Below, piece after piece: positions 1 through 9,810 of a stretch of 64,000 nucleotides of DNA. Position numbers and translations under genes: made by a program. Each line of letters opens with the position of its first letter. Positions within the stretch are counted from its first letter, which is position 1. The DNA is from an uncultured Roseicyclus sp. (GTDB lineage Bacteria; Pseudomonadota; Alphaproteobacteria; Rhodobacterales; Rhodobacteraceae): contig CAKZPN010000023.1 of NCBI GenBank assembly GCA_937139335.1, positions 1 to 64,000 on the forward strand, read 5' to 3'. Under the pieces are notes generated by a model. It saw only the letters and a program-made list of their open reading frames with translations, was not told where the DNA came from and did no database searches.

Positions 1-185
1 AATACGAGTACTTTTTCCATATTTCATATACCAACGTTAGATGATAGTACGAAAGGTGGCGCAGAAATACAGACCAAGCGGTAAAGACTCTCATTGCGTT
101 CCCTTCCAGGCGTATGAATATAACACGGGTCTTCGCACAAGGTGGTGTGGGTAACACATGAGTCATAGCGCGAAACTATGTGTCA

Positions 186-212
186 ACAAAGCGGTCACAT
201 AACCGCTTTGTT
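186..212. terminator. Intrinsic terminator-like hairpin at the 3' end of the AT-rich minus-strand ORF
   Basis: Stem aacaaagcggt / accgctttgtt with 6-nt loop cacata, just beyond the stop of ORF 220..726(-). Confidence 0.6.
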
Positions 213-219
213 TAGGGTT

Positions 220-790
220 CTATTGGGATGATTTCTCCTCTTCTTCTTCAGGCGCTCCTATTGAAAAGCTTACCTGGAAGTCAGTCGCATTTTCATTTTG
301 AGCCTCATCGACACACCGAACGTAGTATCGATACGTTGCAAGATTTGGAAGGTTTGCAAGATTTGCATTATGCACCTTCTCTCCTGTCACGCCAAACGTC
401 TCCATCCCTGAAAAAATACGGCCAATCGTCGTACTAAAACGACACTCTGCATCTTCGTCAGTTGTTACAAAAAGCATAATCGGGCTTGTGTCCCCTGGGA
501 ACGTTGTCGTAGGGCCACTAGTGAGGATCATTGGTGGTGTTGTATCTGGTGGTCCTTCATCAAGTTTTGGTGTAACGGTGATGAGAATTGACACTTGATC
601 GGTTGCTCCTGTTTCGTTATTTGAACACGTTAGATAATATCGAGTTGTTTTTTCTGGTTCAAGATTTTGGGCTCCCTCTTTACCAGACGATGGAAACTGC
701 TCACTCGAACACGTGTCCGCATTCACCGAACCCCAGTTTAACTGAATCGATTCTCCTTCAGTAATTTTTTCTTTTGTTGCAGAAATAGCT
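220..790 (-). CDS. Fragment of an extracellular Ig-like repeat protein (Patescibacteria-like style), AT-rich; 5' end lost at a junction
   Basis: ORF 220..726 reads upstream in frame past its GTG as ...PPAAISATKEKITEGESIQLNWGSVNADTCSSEQFP...TTRYYLTCSNNETGATDQVSILITVTP, a Ser/Thr-rich Ig-like repeat pattern. Composition contrasts sharply with the rest of the window. Confidence 0.5.
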
Positions 791-1487
791 GCTGGTGGTG
801 CTGCGCGATGCCCTTGACCTGCTCGGCGCTCTGCGTCTGCAACTCCGTCACCTTGGCCGTGTACGCGCCTTGCAGCGCCTCGACCTGCTGGCTCAGGTTG
901 TTGCGTTGGTCGTACATCGTCAGCACGACGCCCTCGATCCGAAGGCCGGGGTTCGCAGTTTCGCGCACGTCCCGCACCGTCAGCATCAGCTGCGACAGCC
1001 CTTCAAGCGCGAAGAATTCCGCCTGCAACGGCACCAGAACCGCGTCGCAGGCCACCAGCGCGTTCACCGTCAACAGGCTGAGCGACGGCGGGCAGTCGAT
1101 CAGGATGTAGTCGTAGTCGCGCGCGGTATCCGTCGACAGCGCATCCTTCAGCAGGAACACGCGATTCTCCTGCGATCCAAGCTCCACGTCGGTGGAACTC
1201 AGATCGGTCGTCGCCGGCGCAAGGTCGAGCCGCTCGACACTGGTCTGCCGGATGACGCTGGCCAGCGGCGCTTCTTCGTGCAGCAACTCGTATGTGGTGT
1301 TTTCGCGGTCGCGCGCCGCAACGCCCAGTCCGGTCGAGGCGTTGCCCTGCGGGTCGAGGTCGATGATCAGCACCTGTTCGCCTAGGCTTGCCAGTGCTGC
1401 GCCGAGGTTGATCGCCGTGGTGGTCTTGCCCACCCCGCCCTTCTGGTTGGTGATGGCGAGGACGCGGGGCGTTGTTGGCTCAGGCAT
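738..1487 (-). CDS. parA: Chromosome partitioning ATPase ParA; C-terminal part replaced by unrelated sequence (hybrid ORF)
   Basis: Walker A KGGVGKTTTAINLGAALA; VLIIDLDPQGNASTGLG; YDYILIDCPPSLSLLTVNAL; identity to ParA stops after YDQRNNLSQQVEA (about nt 876). Confidence 0.85.
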   Translation of the reverse strand: MPEPTTPRVLAITNQKGGVGKTTTAINLGAALASLGEQVLIIDLDPQGNASTGLGVAARDRENTTYELLHEEAPLASVIRQTSVERLDLAPATTDLSSTDVELGSQENRVFLLKDALSTDTARDYDYILIDCPPSLSLLTVNALVACDAVLVPLQAEFFALEGLSQLMLTVRDVRETANPGLRIEGVVLTMYDQRNNLSQQVEALQGAYTAKVTELQTQSAEQVKGIAQHHQQLFLQQKKKLLKENRFS

Positions 1488-2106
1488 GGGTCAATCGCTC
1501 GATCCGGAGGAGGACAGCCTCGGCGTCGGTCACGCTGGGGATGACGGTCACTTCCATCTGCCAGCCAAGCCGCGCGGATTCAAGCTCCTCAGCGTAGCGC
1601 GCGCCCTTTTGAAACAGCGCGACACCGTCTGGCGTCAGGTGGCGCTGCGCATAGGTGCAGAGGGCGGGCAACGCCGCGAGGGCTCGGGCGGAGATAACAT
1701 CGGCCTGTTGCGGCGGCAAATCCTCGATCCGGCGGCTGAACACGCCAACCGACAGGTCCATCTGCCGCGCCGTCTCCCTCAGGAAGGCGGCCTTGCGGAG
1801 GTCGGCTTCGACGAGGTTCACTTTCATCTTCGGGTGCGTTTCCACCGCAATGGCGGCACAGACCAGGCCCGGAAACCCGCCGCCGCTGCCGAGATCCAGC
1901 CATGTGGTGGCGCCCGGCGGAATGTGGTCCATCAACTGCGCCGAATCGAGCATGTGGCGCGACCAGAGCAGCGGCAGCGTGGCCGGTGAGATCAGGTTGA
2001 TCGTCTTCTGCCACTTTGCGAGGAGCGCCGCGTAAAGCTCCAACCGGTCCATTGTTTCACGTGAAACACGCGCGTCGAGCGCCGCCTTCGCCTCGTCCTC
2101 GGTCAT
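1480..2106 (-). CDS. rsmG: 16S rRNA (guanine527-N7)-methyltransferase
   Basis: [16 protein letters not shown] motif; position in the parA-rsmG-mnmG cluster. Confidence 0.95.
   Translation of the reverse strand: MTEDEAKAALDARVSRETMDRLELYAALLAKWQKTINLISPATLPLLWSRHMLDSAQLMDHIPPGATTWLDLGSGGGFPGLVCAAIAVETHPKMKVNLVEADLRKAAFLRETARQMDLSVGVFSRRIEDLPPQQADVISARALAALPALCTYAQRHLTPDGVALFQKGARYAEELESARLGWQMEVTVIPSVTDAEAVLLRIERLTHA
2053..2068. promoter_or_regulatory. parS: parS centromere site 1
   Basis: TGTTTCACGTGAAACA, perfect 16-bp palindrome matching the conserved bacterial parS consensus; encodes VSRET inside rsmG. Confidence 0.93.
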
Positions 2107-3977
2107 GCGCGCAGGCGGTCGTCGTGCCGGATGCGGGTGAGGATCAGCGCCAGCGCCGCCGGCGTCATCCCGTCGATCCGCCCGGCCTGCGCGAGCGTCC
2201 TTGGACGCACGCGGTCAAGCTTGCCGCGCAGCTCGTTCGACAACCCGCCGATTTCGGCATAGGCGAGCGCGTCCGGGATCAGCATGTTCTCGTCGCGGCG
2301 CAGGGCATCCGCATCCCGCTGCTGGCGGTCCACGTAGGTCTTGTAGAGCGCTTCGATCTCAAGTTGCTCCTGAATTTCCGCCGGCGTGTCCGTCAGCGCG
2401 GGGATCAACATTTCAAGGTCGCGCGCGGTTACGTCCGGAAACGCAAGAACTTCCATGCCGGTCCGGCGCTGGCCATCCTGGTTGATGCTGATGCCCGAGG
2501 CCGCGACTTCTTTCGGGGTGAAACTGTGGGTTTCCAACAAGGCCCGGCCGGCCTCCAGCGCTTCCAGCTTCGCGTCGAACGCGGCGCGACGGATGTCGTC
2601 GACGATACCCAGGGCCTCGGCACGCGGCGTCAGGCGTTGGTCGGCGTTGTCGGCCCGCAGCGTCAGCCGGTATTCGGCACGCGAGGTGAACATGCGGTAA
2701 GGCTCGCTGACGCCCCGCGTCACGAGGTCGTCGATCAGCACGCCGATATAGGCCTCCGCCCGCCCGAGGATCACAGGCCCCTCGCCCGCAACCCGGCGCG
2801 CGGCGTTCAACCCGGCGATAAGCCCTTGGGCTGCCGCCTCCTCATAGCCCGTGGTCCCGTTGATCTGCCCGGCCAGGAACAGACCCGGCAAGTCGGGCAA
2901 CTCCAGCTCTGCGCTCAGGCGCTGCGGATCGACGTAATCATATTCGATGGCATAGCCCGGCTGCAGGATCTCGGCCTGCTCCAGCCCGGCGATGGATCGG
3001 ACATAAGCCTCCTGCACATCCTCGGGCAGCGAGGTGGAGATGCCGTTGGGATAGACCACATCGCTCTCCAATCCCTCGGGCTCGAGGAAGATCTGGTGAG
3101 AGGTCTTGTCGGCAAAACGCACCACTTTGTCCTCGATCGAGGGGCAATAGCGTGGCCCCACCCCCTCGATATGGCCGCCATACATAGCCGAGCGCGACAG
3201 GTTCGCGGTGATGATCTCGTGCGTGCCAGCGTTTGTATGCGTGATCCCGCAAGCGATCTGCCGCACCGTCGGTCTGGTCGACAGGAACGAGAACAGCGTC
3301 GGGTCATCGTCCGCCGGCTGCATCTCGAGCTGATCCCAGGCGATGGACGAGGACCGCAGCCGCGGGGGTGTGCCGGTCTTCAGGCGCCCGAGCGGCAGGG
3401 CCAGGTCGCGCAGACGCTGCGCCAACCGGTTGGAGGGCTTGTCGCCCAACCGCCCGCCTTCGATCTTGCGGTCGCCGATGTGGATCACGCCGCGCAGGAA
3501 CGTGCCGGTGGTCAGGACCACGGCGCCGGCGCGTAGTTCGGCCTCGTCGGCCATACGCACGCCCGCCACCCGTCCCGCCTCAACGATCAGGTCGGCGACT
3601 TCCCCTTCGACGATCTGGACCAACGGCTGGTCGGCCAACAGATCCTGGATCGCCGCCTTGTAGAGCGCGCGGTCGGATTGCGTACGAGGGCCGCGCACGG
3701 CCGGCCCCTTGCGGCGATTCAACAGCCGGAACTGGATGCCAGAGCGGTCGGCGGCCAGCCCCATGATCCCGCCCATCGCGTCGATCTCGCGCACGAGATG
3801 GCCCTTGCCCAGCCCGCCGATCGCCGGGTTGCAGGACATGACGCCGATGGTCTCCGCGCGCATCGTGACAAGCGCAGTTCGCGCGCCGGCGCGTGCCGCT
3901 GCATGCGCAGCCTCGGCGCCGGCATGGCCGCCGCCGATGATAATGACGTCGATAGGGGCATGTTTCACGTGAAACAC
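2103..3977 (-). CDS. mnmG: tRNA uridine-5-carboxymethylaminomethyl modification enzyme MnmG (GidA); GTG start
   Basis: [52 protein letters not shown]. Confidence 0.97.
   Translation of the reverse strand: MFHVKHAPIDVIIIGGGHAGAEAAHAAARAGARTALVTMRAETIGVMSCNPAIGGLGKGHLVREIDAMGGIMGLAADRSGIQFRLLNRRKGPAVRGPRTQSDRALYKAAIQDLLADQPLVQIVEGEVADLIVEAGRVAGVRMADEAELRAGAVVLTTGTFLRGVIHIGDRKIEGGRLGDKPSNRLAQRLRDLALPLGRLKTGTPPRLRSSSIAWDQLEMQPADDDPTLFSFLSTRPTVRQIACGITHTNAGTHEIITANLSRSAMYGGHIEGVGPRYCPSIEDKVVRFADKTSHQIFLEPEGLESDVVYPNGISTSLPEDVQEAYVRSIAGLEQAEILQPGYAIEYDYVDPQRLSAELELPDLPGLFLAGQINGTTGYEEAAAQGLIAGLNAARRVAGEGPVILGRAEAYIGVLIDDLVTRGVSEPYRMFTSRAEYRLTLRADNADQRLTPRAEALGIVDDIRRAAFDAKLEALEAGRALLETHSFTPKEVAASGISINQDGQRRTGMEVLAFPDVTARDLEMLIPALTDTPAEIQEQLEIEALYKTYVDRQQRDADALRRDENMLIPDALAYAEIGGLSNELRGKLDRVRPRTLAQAGRIDGMTPAALALILTRIRHDDRLRA
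3961..3976. promoter_or_regulatory. parS: parS centromere site 2
   Basis: TGTTTCACGTGAAACA, perfect 16-bp palindrome, overlaps the first codons of mnmG. Confidence 0.93.
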
Positions 3978-3980
3978 TCC

Positions 3981-5264
3981 TCACTTTCCGATGCAGAATT
4001 GCGCAAAGATTTCACCGAGAACGGCCTCTACATCCATCCGACCGATGAGCGAGTCAAGCGCAGTGGCCGCGTCGCGCAGATGCAGCGCGATGATCTCGGC
4101 GCCGATGTCGCCGCCGTCGAAGGCACGCTGCGCCTCGGCCAGCGCGGTCTGCGCGCGCACCATCGCCTGCCGGTGCCGCTCATGCGAGGCGACGGGCAGG
4201 TCGAAGACGCGCTCGGACAGCGCCGCCGCAACATCCGCCAGCACCTGGTCCACCCCCTGCCCGGTCAGGCCGGACACCCCTGTGCCGGTCAGGTCGGCCT
4301 TGGTCCGGTAGCGCAGGTCGATGGGCACGCCGGGATCGAAACCCTCGCCCGCCAGCGTCCCGTCTTCCAGCAAGATCCGAAGGTCAGCCGCCACCGCCCT
4401 ATCCCGTGCGCGCGAAATCCCGATCCGCTCCACCGCATCCTCGCTCTCACGCAGCCCGGCGGTATCGAGGAACGTCACCGGCAACCCGTCGAGATCCACG
4501 CGCACCTCGAGCACGTCGCGGGTCGTTCCGGCGACCTCGGAGGTGATCGCGATATCGCGCCCGGCGATACGGTTCAGCAACGTGGATTTGCCCACATTCG
4601 GTTCCCCGATGATCGCCACCTCGAAGCCGAGCCGCAGCCGTTCGGCCCCGGAAAATCCGTGCAACTGCTGGTCGATCGCCCCCAGCACCCGGTCGATCAG
4701 AGTGCCCACCTCCGGCGAGACGTCCACCGGGACCTCTTCGTCGGCAAAGTCGATTGTCGCCTCGATCAGCGCCGCCGCCCGCAGCAGGTCGGCGCGGCAG
4801 GCATCCGCAAACGCGCGCATCTGTCCGATGAACAGGCCCTGCGCCTGCGTCCGCTGAAGCTCCGTCTCGGCAGCGATCAGGTCCGACAGCCCTTCCACCT
4901 GCGCGAGATCAAGGTTGCCGTTCATCAGCGCCCGCCGCGTGAACTCTCCCGGCTCCGCCATCCGCGCCAAGCCGGTCTCGGCAATCGCGCGTTCCACCGC
5001 GCGGATCACCGCGACACTGCCGTGAAGCTGCAGCTCGACCGAATCCTCGCCGGTGAAACTGCGCGGCGCGTCGAAGCGCAGAACGAGCGCCTCGTCGAGC
5101 AGCCCGCCATCCGCATTCCGCAACCGGCGCAACGCAAACCGCCCCGGTCCCGGCAGTTCGCCCGCCATGCGCCCCGCCACCGCATGCGCGTCCGGCCCAG
5201 AAATCCGGATCACCGCGACGCCCGATTTTCCCCGGGCGGTCGCCAGGGCGAAAATCGTGTGCAT
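3981..5264 (-). CDS. mnmE: tRNA modification GTPase MnmE (TrmE)
   Basis: GEPNVGKSTLLNRIAGRDIAITSEVAGTTRD; C-terminal FCIGK. Confidence 0.97.
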   Translation of the reverse strand: MHTIFALATARGKSGVAVIRISGPDAHAVAGRMAGELPGPGRFALRRLRNADGGLLDEALVLRFDAPRSFTGEDSVELQLHGSVAVIRAVERAIAETGLARMAEPGEFTRRALMNGNLDLAQVEGLSDLIAAETELQRTQAQGLFIGQMRAFADACRADLLRAAALIEATIDFADEEVPVDVSPEVGTLIDRVLGAIDQQLHGFSGAERLRLGFEVAIIGEPNVGKSTLLNRIAGRDIAITSEVAGTTRDVLEVRVDLDGLPVTFLDTAGLRESEDAVERIGISRARDRAVAADLRILLEDGTLAGEGFDPGVPIDLRYRTKADLTGTGVSGLTGQGVDQVLADVAAALSERVFDLPVASHERHRQAMVRAQTALAEAQRAFDGGDIGAEIIALHLRDAATALDSLIGRMDVEAVLGEIFAQFCIGK

Positions 5265-5276
5265 GCCCAGGGTCCT

Positions 5277-6548
5277 TTAGGTGTTCATCGAATCGAAGAA
5301 ATCGGAGTTGCTCTTCGTCTGCTTCAGCTTCGAGATCAGGAACTCGATCGCGTCGGTCGTGCCCATCGGGTTCAGAATGCGCCGCAGAACGTAGGTCTTC
5401 TGCAGGTCGCCCTTGTCGACCAGCAGCTCCTCTTTCCGTGTGCCGGACTTGAGGATGTCCATCGCCGGGAACACGCGCTTGTCGGCGACCTTGCGGTCCA
5501 GCACGATCTCGGAGTTGCCGGTGCCCTTGAATTCCTCGAAGATCACCTCGTCCATCCGGCTTCCGGTGTCGATCAGCGCGGTCGCGATGATGGTGAGCGA
5601 CCCACCCTCCTCGATGTTCCGCGCGGCACCAAAGAACCGCTTCGGCCGTTGCAGCGCGTTCGCATCGACGCCGCCGGTCAGCACCTTGCCCGAGGACGGG
5701 ACGACGGTGTTGAAGGCACGACCGAGGCGCGTGATCGAATCGAGCAGGATCACCACGTCGCGCTTGTGTTCGACCAGGCGTTTCGCCTTTTCGATCACCA
5801 TTTCGGCCACGGCCACGTGCCGCGTCGCGGGTTCGTCGAAGGTCGAGGAAATCACCTCGCCCTTCACGCTCCGCTGCATGTCGGTGACTTCTTCCGGGCG
5901 CTCGTCGATCAGCAACACGATCAGATAGCACTCGGGGTGATTGGTCTCGATCGAGTTGGCGATGTTCTGCAGCAGCACGGTCTTGCCGGTCCGGGGCGGC
6001 GCCACGATCAGAGCGCGCTGTCCTTTGCCGATCGGCACCACCAGGTCGATGATCCGGGCCGAGCGATCCTTCAGCGTCGGGTCGTCGATCTCCATCGTCA
6101 GCCGCTCGTCGGGATAGAGCGGTGTGAGGTTGTCGAACGCGACCTTGTGGCGGGCGCGCTCGGGATCCTCGAAATTGATGTGCTGGACCTTCACCAGCGC
6201 GAAATACCGCTCGTTGTCCTTCGGCGCGTTCATCACGCCGTCGACCGAGTCGCCCGTGCGCAGCGCATGCTGGCGGATCATCTCGGGCGAAACGTAGATG
6301 TCATCGGGACCGGGCAGGTAGTTCGCCTCGGGCGAGCGCAAAAAGCCGAAACCGTCCTGCAAAACTTCCAGCACGCCGTCACCGATGATGTCCCAGCCTT
6401 CTTCAGCCCGCTCGCGCAGGATCTCGAACATCATCTCGCCCTTGCGCATGGTCGAAGCGTTCTCGATCTCGAGTTCTTCGGCCATGGTCAGAAGGTCTTT
6501 GGGCGATGTGGCCTTCAGTTCGGCCAGCGTCAGCGTCGTATCAGTCAT
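5277..6548 (-). CDS. rho: Transcription termination factor Rho
   Basis: [41 protein letters not shown]. Confidence 0.98.
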   Translation of the reverse strand: MTDTTLTLAELKATSPKDLLTMAEELEIENASTMRKGEMMFEILRERAEEGWDIIGDGVLEVLQDGFGFLRSPEANYLPGPDDIYVSPEMIRQHALRTGDSVDGVMNAPKDNERYFALVKVQHINFEDPERARHKVAFDNLTPLYPDERLTMEIDDPTLKDRSARIIDLVVPIGKGQRALIVAPPRTGKTVLLQNIANSIETNHPECYLIVLLIDERPEEVTDMQRSVKGEVISSTFDEPATRHVAVAEMVIEKAKRLVEHKRDVVILLDSITRLGRAFNTVVPSSGKVLTGGVDANALQRPKRFFGAARNIEEGGSLTIIATALIDTGSRMDEVIFEEFKGTGNSEIVLDRKVADKRVFPAMDILKSGTRKEELLVDKGDLQKTYVLRRILNPMGTTDAIEFLISKLKQTKSNSDFFDSMNT

Positions 6549-7059
6549 GGAAATATCCCGGAGCGGGCCTGGCCCAAAGGCGTCCCGATCTTCAGCGTAA
6601 GGAAGGAAAATCTACCCCCGGACGGAGGCATGTCAGAGCTAAGCGCCCGTTCCCTGCCTGTCAAGCACGGGGTGCAGGCCTCTCATCTCTCTTTAAGAAA
6701 GAAAGATTTAAGAAAGGATGTTGGGTTTGTAGGGCGCTGAGTAATCGGGGCTTGTCCGGTTGCGGGGAAACCATCCCGGTGAAAATCCACAGGGACGGAG
6801 TATTCACCGGCCGTTCACAAGGCTCCCAGAGGCCGATAATAATCTACTAATAACAGATATTTAAGTTCTCTGCGGCCGTGGAAATCCCTGTGCGTAGCTT
6901 CTTACAGGAGACATCCCCGTCCCTGTCCCAAGGCACATCTTGGAAAAGCCATCCCCGTGGACAGACCGCCGCGAAGATCCGTGGTCTTGGCGCAGCCCTT
7001 GCAGTCTTTCCGCGCGCCCCATCCGCCAACAGGATTGTCTGCACCTTTCCCGCTCCGTT
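6549..7059. other. Candidate chromosomal replication origin (oriC)
   Basis: Large non-coding gap between divergent rho and maf, next to parA/parS; AT-rich island gataataatctactaataacagatatttaa (6835-6873); DnaA-box-like aaATCCACA (6783-6791), TTATGCACA (7058-7066, consensus TTATNCACA), TTATGGACA (7070-7078). Confidence 0.6.
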
Positions 7060-7680
7060 ATGCACAGCGTTATGGACAGTATTCCCGGCGATACCGGCAC
7101 CCTCACCCTCGCGTCCGCCTCTGCCATCCGCCGTCAGTTGCTGGAACAGGTGGGGATTCGTTGCGCCATACGACCGGTGCGGCTCGACGAGGATTCGATC
7201 CGCGCGGCGATGGTGGCCGATGGCGCAGGGCCACGCGACATCGCCGATGCGCTGGCAGAGGCCAAGGCGCGCAAGGCGGCCGGCACGGGGCTGACGCTTG
7301 GCTGCGACCAGATCCTTGCGTTGAAGACGCAGATTTTCGCCAAGCCCGAAGACCGCGCCGCGGCACATGACCAGTTGACCAACCTCGGCGGCCAGACCCA
7401 CCACCTCTATTCCGCCGCAGTGATCTACGAGGACGGCGCGCCCGTCTGGCGCCATGTCGGCCTTGCCCGCATGACCATGCACAGCCTCACCGGGTCCGAA
7501 ATCGACACCTATCTCGACCGGGCCTGGCCCGCAGTCGCCAGCTCGGTCGGCGCCTACCAGGCCGAGCATCTGGGCGCCCGCCTGTTTTCCCGCATGGACG
7601 GCGACTGGTTCAGCGTGCTTGGAATGCCCTTGCTCGACATCTGTTCCTATCTGCGACTGCGCGGCTGGAGGTTTTCATGA
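7060..7680 (+). CDS. maf: Maf-like nucleotide pyrophosphatase (start 7060 or 7072)
   Basis: TLASASAIRRQLLEQVGI; LGCDQIL; start chosen inside the longer ORF 6940..7680. Confidence 0.88.
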   Translation: MHSVMDSIPGDTGTLTLASASAIRRQLLEQVGIRCAIRPVRLDEDSIRAAMVADGAGPRDIADALAEAKARKAAGTGLTLGCDQILALKTQIFAKPEDRAAAHDQLTNLGGQTHHLYSAAVIYEDGAPVWRHVGLARMTMHSLTGSEIDTYLDRAWPAVASSVGAYQAEHLGARLFSRMDGDWFSVLGMPLLDICSYLRLRGWRFS

Positions 7681-8513
7681 TCCGCCCCACGATCCCGCTG
7701 GCCGGTGTCATCGGCGATCCGATCTCGCATTCCCTGTCGCCGCGCCTGCACGGCCACTGGTTGCGCCGCTACGGCCTTCGTGGTCACTACGTGCCGCTGC
7801 AAATCACCCATTCCAACCTGGCGGATGCGCTGCGGATCCTGCCGGAAATGGGGTTCGTGGGCGTGAACGTGACGATCCCGCACAAGGAATACGTGTTGTC
7901 GCTGGCCTCCAACGTCACCGACCGCGCGGCGTTGATCGGGGCGGCGAACACGCTGACCTTCCTGGGTGAGGGGCGGATTCAGGCCGACAACACAGACGGC
8001 CAGGGGTTCCTGTCGAACATCCGGCAAGCGCTGCCGGGCTGGACCTCCGCCGCTGGCCCGGCGCTGGTGCTGGGCTCGGGCGGTGCGGCCAAGGCGATCA
8101 TTTCGGCCCTGCTTTCGGACGGAGCGCCGCAGGTGCTGGTCGCCAACCGCACCCGCGCCCGCGCCGAGGGGCTGAAGGAACAGTTCGGCGCCCGGGTCGA
8201 TCCGCAGGACTGGACGCATATTCCGACGCTGGTCGAACACGCCGCGCTGATCGTCAACACGACCTCGCTGGGTATGGAAGGACAGCCGCCGCTGGCCATC
8301 GACCTGTCGCGTCTGCGCCCGCCGACCGTCGTCACCGATATCGTTTACGCGCCGCTGGAAACCGACCTGCTCAAGCAAGCGCGCGCAGCCGGATGTGAAA
8401 CCGTCGACGGGTTGGGGATGCTGCTGCATCAGGCCGTGCCGGGGTTCGAGCGCTGGTTTGGCTACACGCCGCTGGTCGACGACGATCTCCGGCAGGCAGT
8501 GCTTCTGGCATGA
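7677..8513 (+). CDS. aroE: Shikimate dehydrogenase
   Basis: GDPISHSLSPRLHGHW; NVTIPHKE; DNTDGQGF; VLGSGGAAKAI. Confidence 0.97.
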   Translation: MIRPTIPLAGVIGDPISHSLSPRLHGHWLRRYGLRGHYVPLQITHSNLADALRILPEMGFVGVNVTIPHKEYVLSLASNVTDRAALIGAANTLTFLGEGRIQADNTDGQGFLSNIRQALPGWTSAAGPALVLGSGGAAKAIISALLSDGAPQVLVANRTRARAEGLKEQFGARVDPQDWTHIPTLVEHAALIVNTTSLGMEGQPPLAIDLSRLRPPTVVTDIVYAPLETDLLKQARAAGCETVDGLGMLLHQAVPGFERWFGYTPLVDDDLRQAVLLA

Positions 8514-9109
8514 GCGTGCGGCTTGGGCTGACCGGCTCCATCGGCATGGGCAAATCGACCACGGCGCAGATGTTCCGCGAACTGGGCGTGCCAGTCTGGG
8601 ACGCCGACGAGACGGTGCACCGCCTTTACGCGCTTGGCGGGGCCGCCGTGGCACCCGTCGCTGCGATTGCGCCCGGAGCGATCGAGGGCGGCGCGGTCAG
8701 CCGGGACCGTCTGAGGGCGGCGATCGCGGCAGACCCTGAGCTGCTGCGCAGGCTCGAATCCGTCGTGCATCCGCTTGTGGCCGCGGACCGCATGGCGTTC
8801 ATCGCAGCCCATGCCGATGCGCCGCTGATCCTGCTCGATATCCCGCTTCTCTACGAGACCGGCGGCGAGGCCCATGTCGACGCCGTCGCCGTCGTCACCA
8901 CGGACCCGGAGACGCAGAAGGCGCGCGTGATGGTCCGTCCCGGCATGACGCAGGCGCTCTTCGACCAGATCCTGTCGCGGCAGGTGCCCGATGCCGAGAA
9001 ACGCGCGCGGGCGGATCACCTGATCGAGACGAACACGCTGGAACAGACCCGCGCCCGTGTGGCAGAACTGGTGCAGGATCTGACTGGGGGCAGCCGACCC
9101 GATGCGTGA
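8510..9109 (+). CDS. coaE: Dephospho-CoA kinase
   Basis: [29 protein letters not shown]. Confidence 0.97.
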   Translation: MSVRLGLTGSIGMGKSTTAQMFRELGVPVWDADETVHRLYALGGAAVAPVAAIAPGAIEGGAVSRDRLRAAIAADPELLRRLESVVHPLVAADRMAFIAAHADAPLILLDIPLLYETGGEAHVDAVAVVTTDPETQKARVMVRPGMTQALFDQILSRQVPDAEKRARADHLIETNTLEQTRARVAELVQDLTGGSRPDA

Positions 9110-9806
9110 AATTGTTCTCGACACCGAAACGACCGGGCTCGATCCGTTCGACACGCCCGCGCACCGCATCGTGGAGATCGGCGCGGTGGAACTGTGGAAC
9201 CAGGTGCCAACCGGCAACACCTACCACCAATACATCAATCCCGGCCGCGACATGCCGGCAGAGGCCTTCGCGGTCCACGGTATCGGCGAGGAGTTCCTGT
9301 TCGACAAGCCGCGCTTTGCCGACATCGCGGGTGCCTTCGTCGCGTTCATTGGCGATGCGCGGCTGGTGATCCACAATGCCAGCTTCGACATGCGTTTCCT
9401 GAACGCTGAGTTGGAATGGGCCGGTCTGCCCCGCCTGCCAACGGACCGCGCGCTGGACACGCTGATGATCGCGCGCCGCAAGTTTCCCGGTTCTCCGGCC
9501 TCGCTCGACGCGCTCTGCCGCCGCTTCGGGATCGACAACTCGAACCGCACGCTTCACGGCGCGCTGCTCGACTCCGAGATCCTGGCCGAGGTCTACCTGG
9601 AACTGACCGGCGGTCGCCAACCCGATTTCGCTCTGTCCGGGCATCGCGGCAATGATCGGGCGGCGAGTGCTGCGAGCGACACGGCGTGGAGGCCGCGTCC
9701 GCGGCCGCAGCCCCTGCCGTCCCGGCTCACCGACGCAGAGCGCGCCGCCCATGCCGCCCTGGTGGCAGAGCTTGGGGATGGCGCGGTCTGGTCGAAATTC
9801 GGCTGA
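9102..9806 (+). CDS. dnaQ: DNA polymerase III epsilon subunit
   Basis: [40 protein letters not shown]. Confidence 0.96.
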   Translation: MREIVLDTETTGLDPFDTPAHRIVEIGAVELWNQVPTGNTYHQYINPGRDMPAEAFAVHGIGEEFLFDKPRFADIAGAFVAFIGDARLVIHNASFDMRFLNAELEWAGLPRLPTDRALDTLMIARRKFPGSPASLDALCRRFGIDNSNRTLHGALLDSEILAEVYLELTGGRQPDFALSGHRGNDRAASAASDTAWRPRPRPQPLPSRLTDAERAAHAALVAELGDGAVWSKFG

Positions 9807-9810
9807 AGCC

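Noticed and set aside
6692-6716. CtrA-binding site in the candidate origin
   Set aside because: TTAA half-sites are spaced 11 bp, not the canonical 7
3678-6740. 1020-aa plus-strand ORF
   Set aside because: Antisense shadow of mnmG/mnmE/rho; high-GC codon bias leaves the opposite frame open. Translation is Arg/His/Gly-rich with no domain motif
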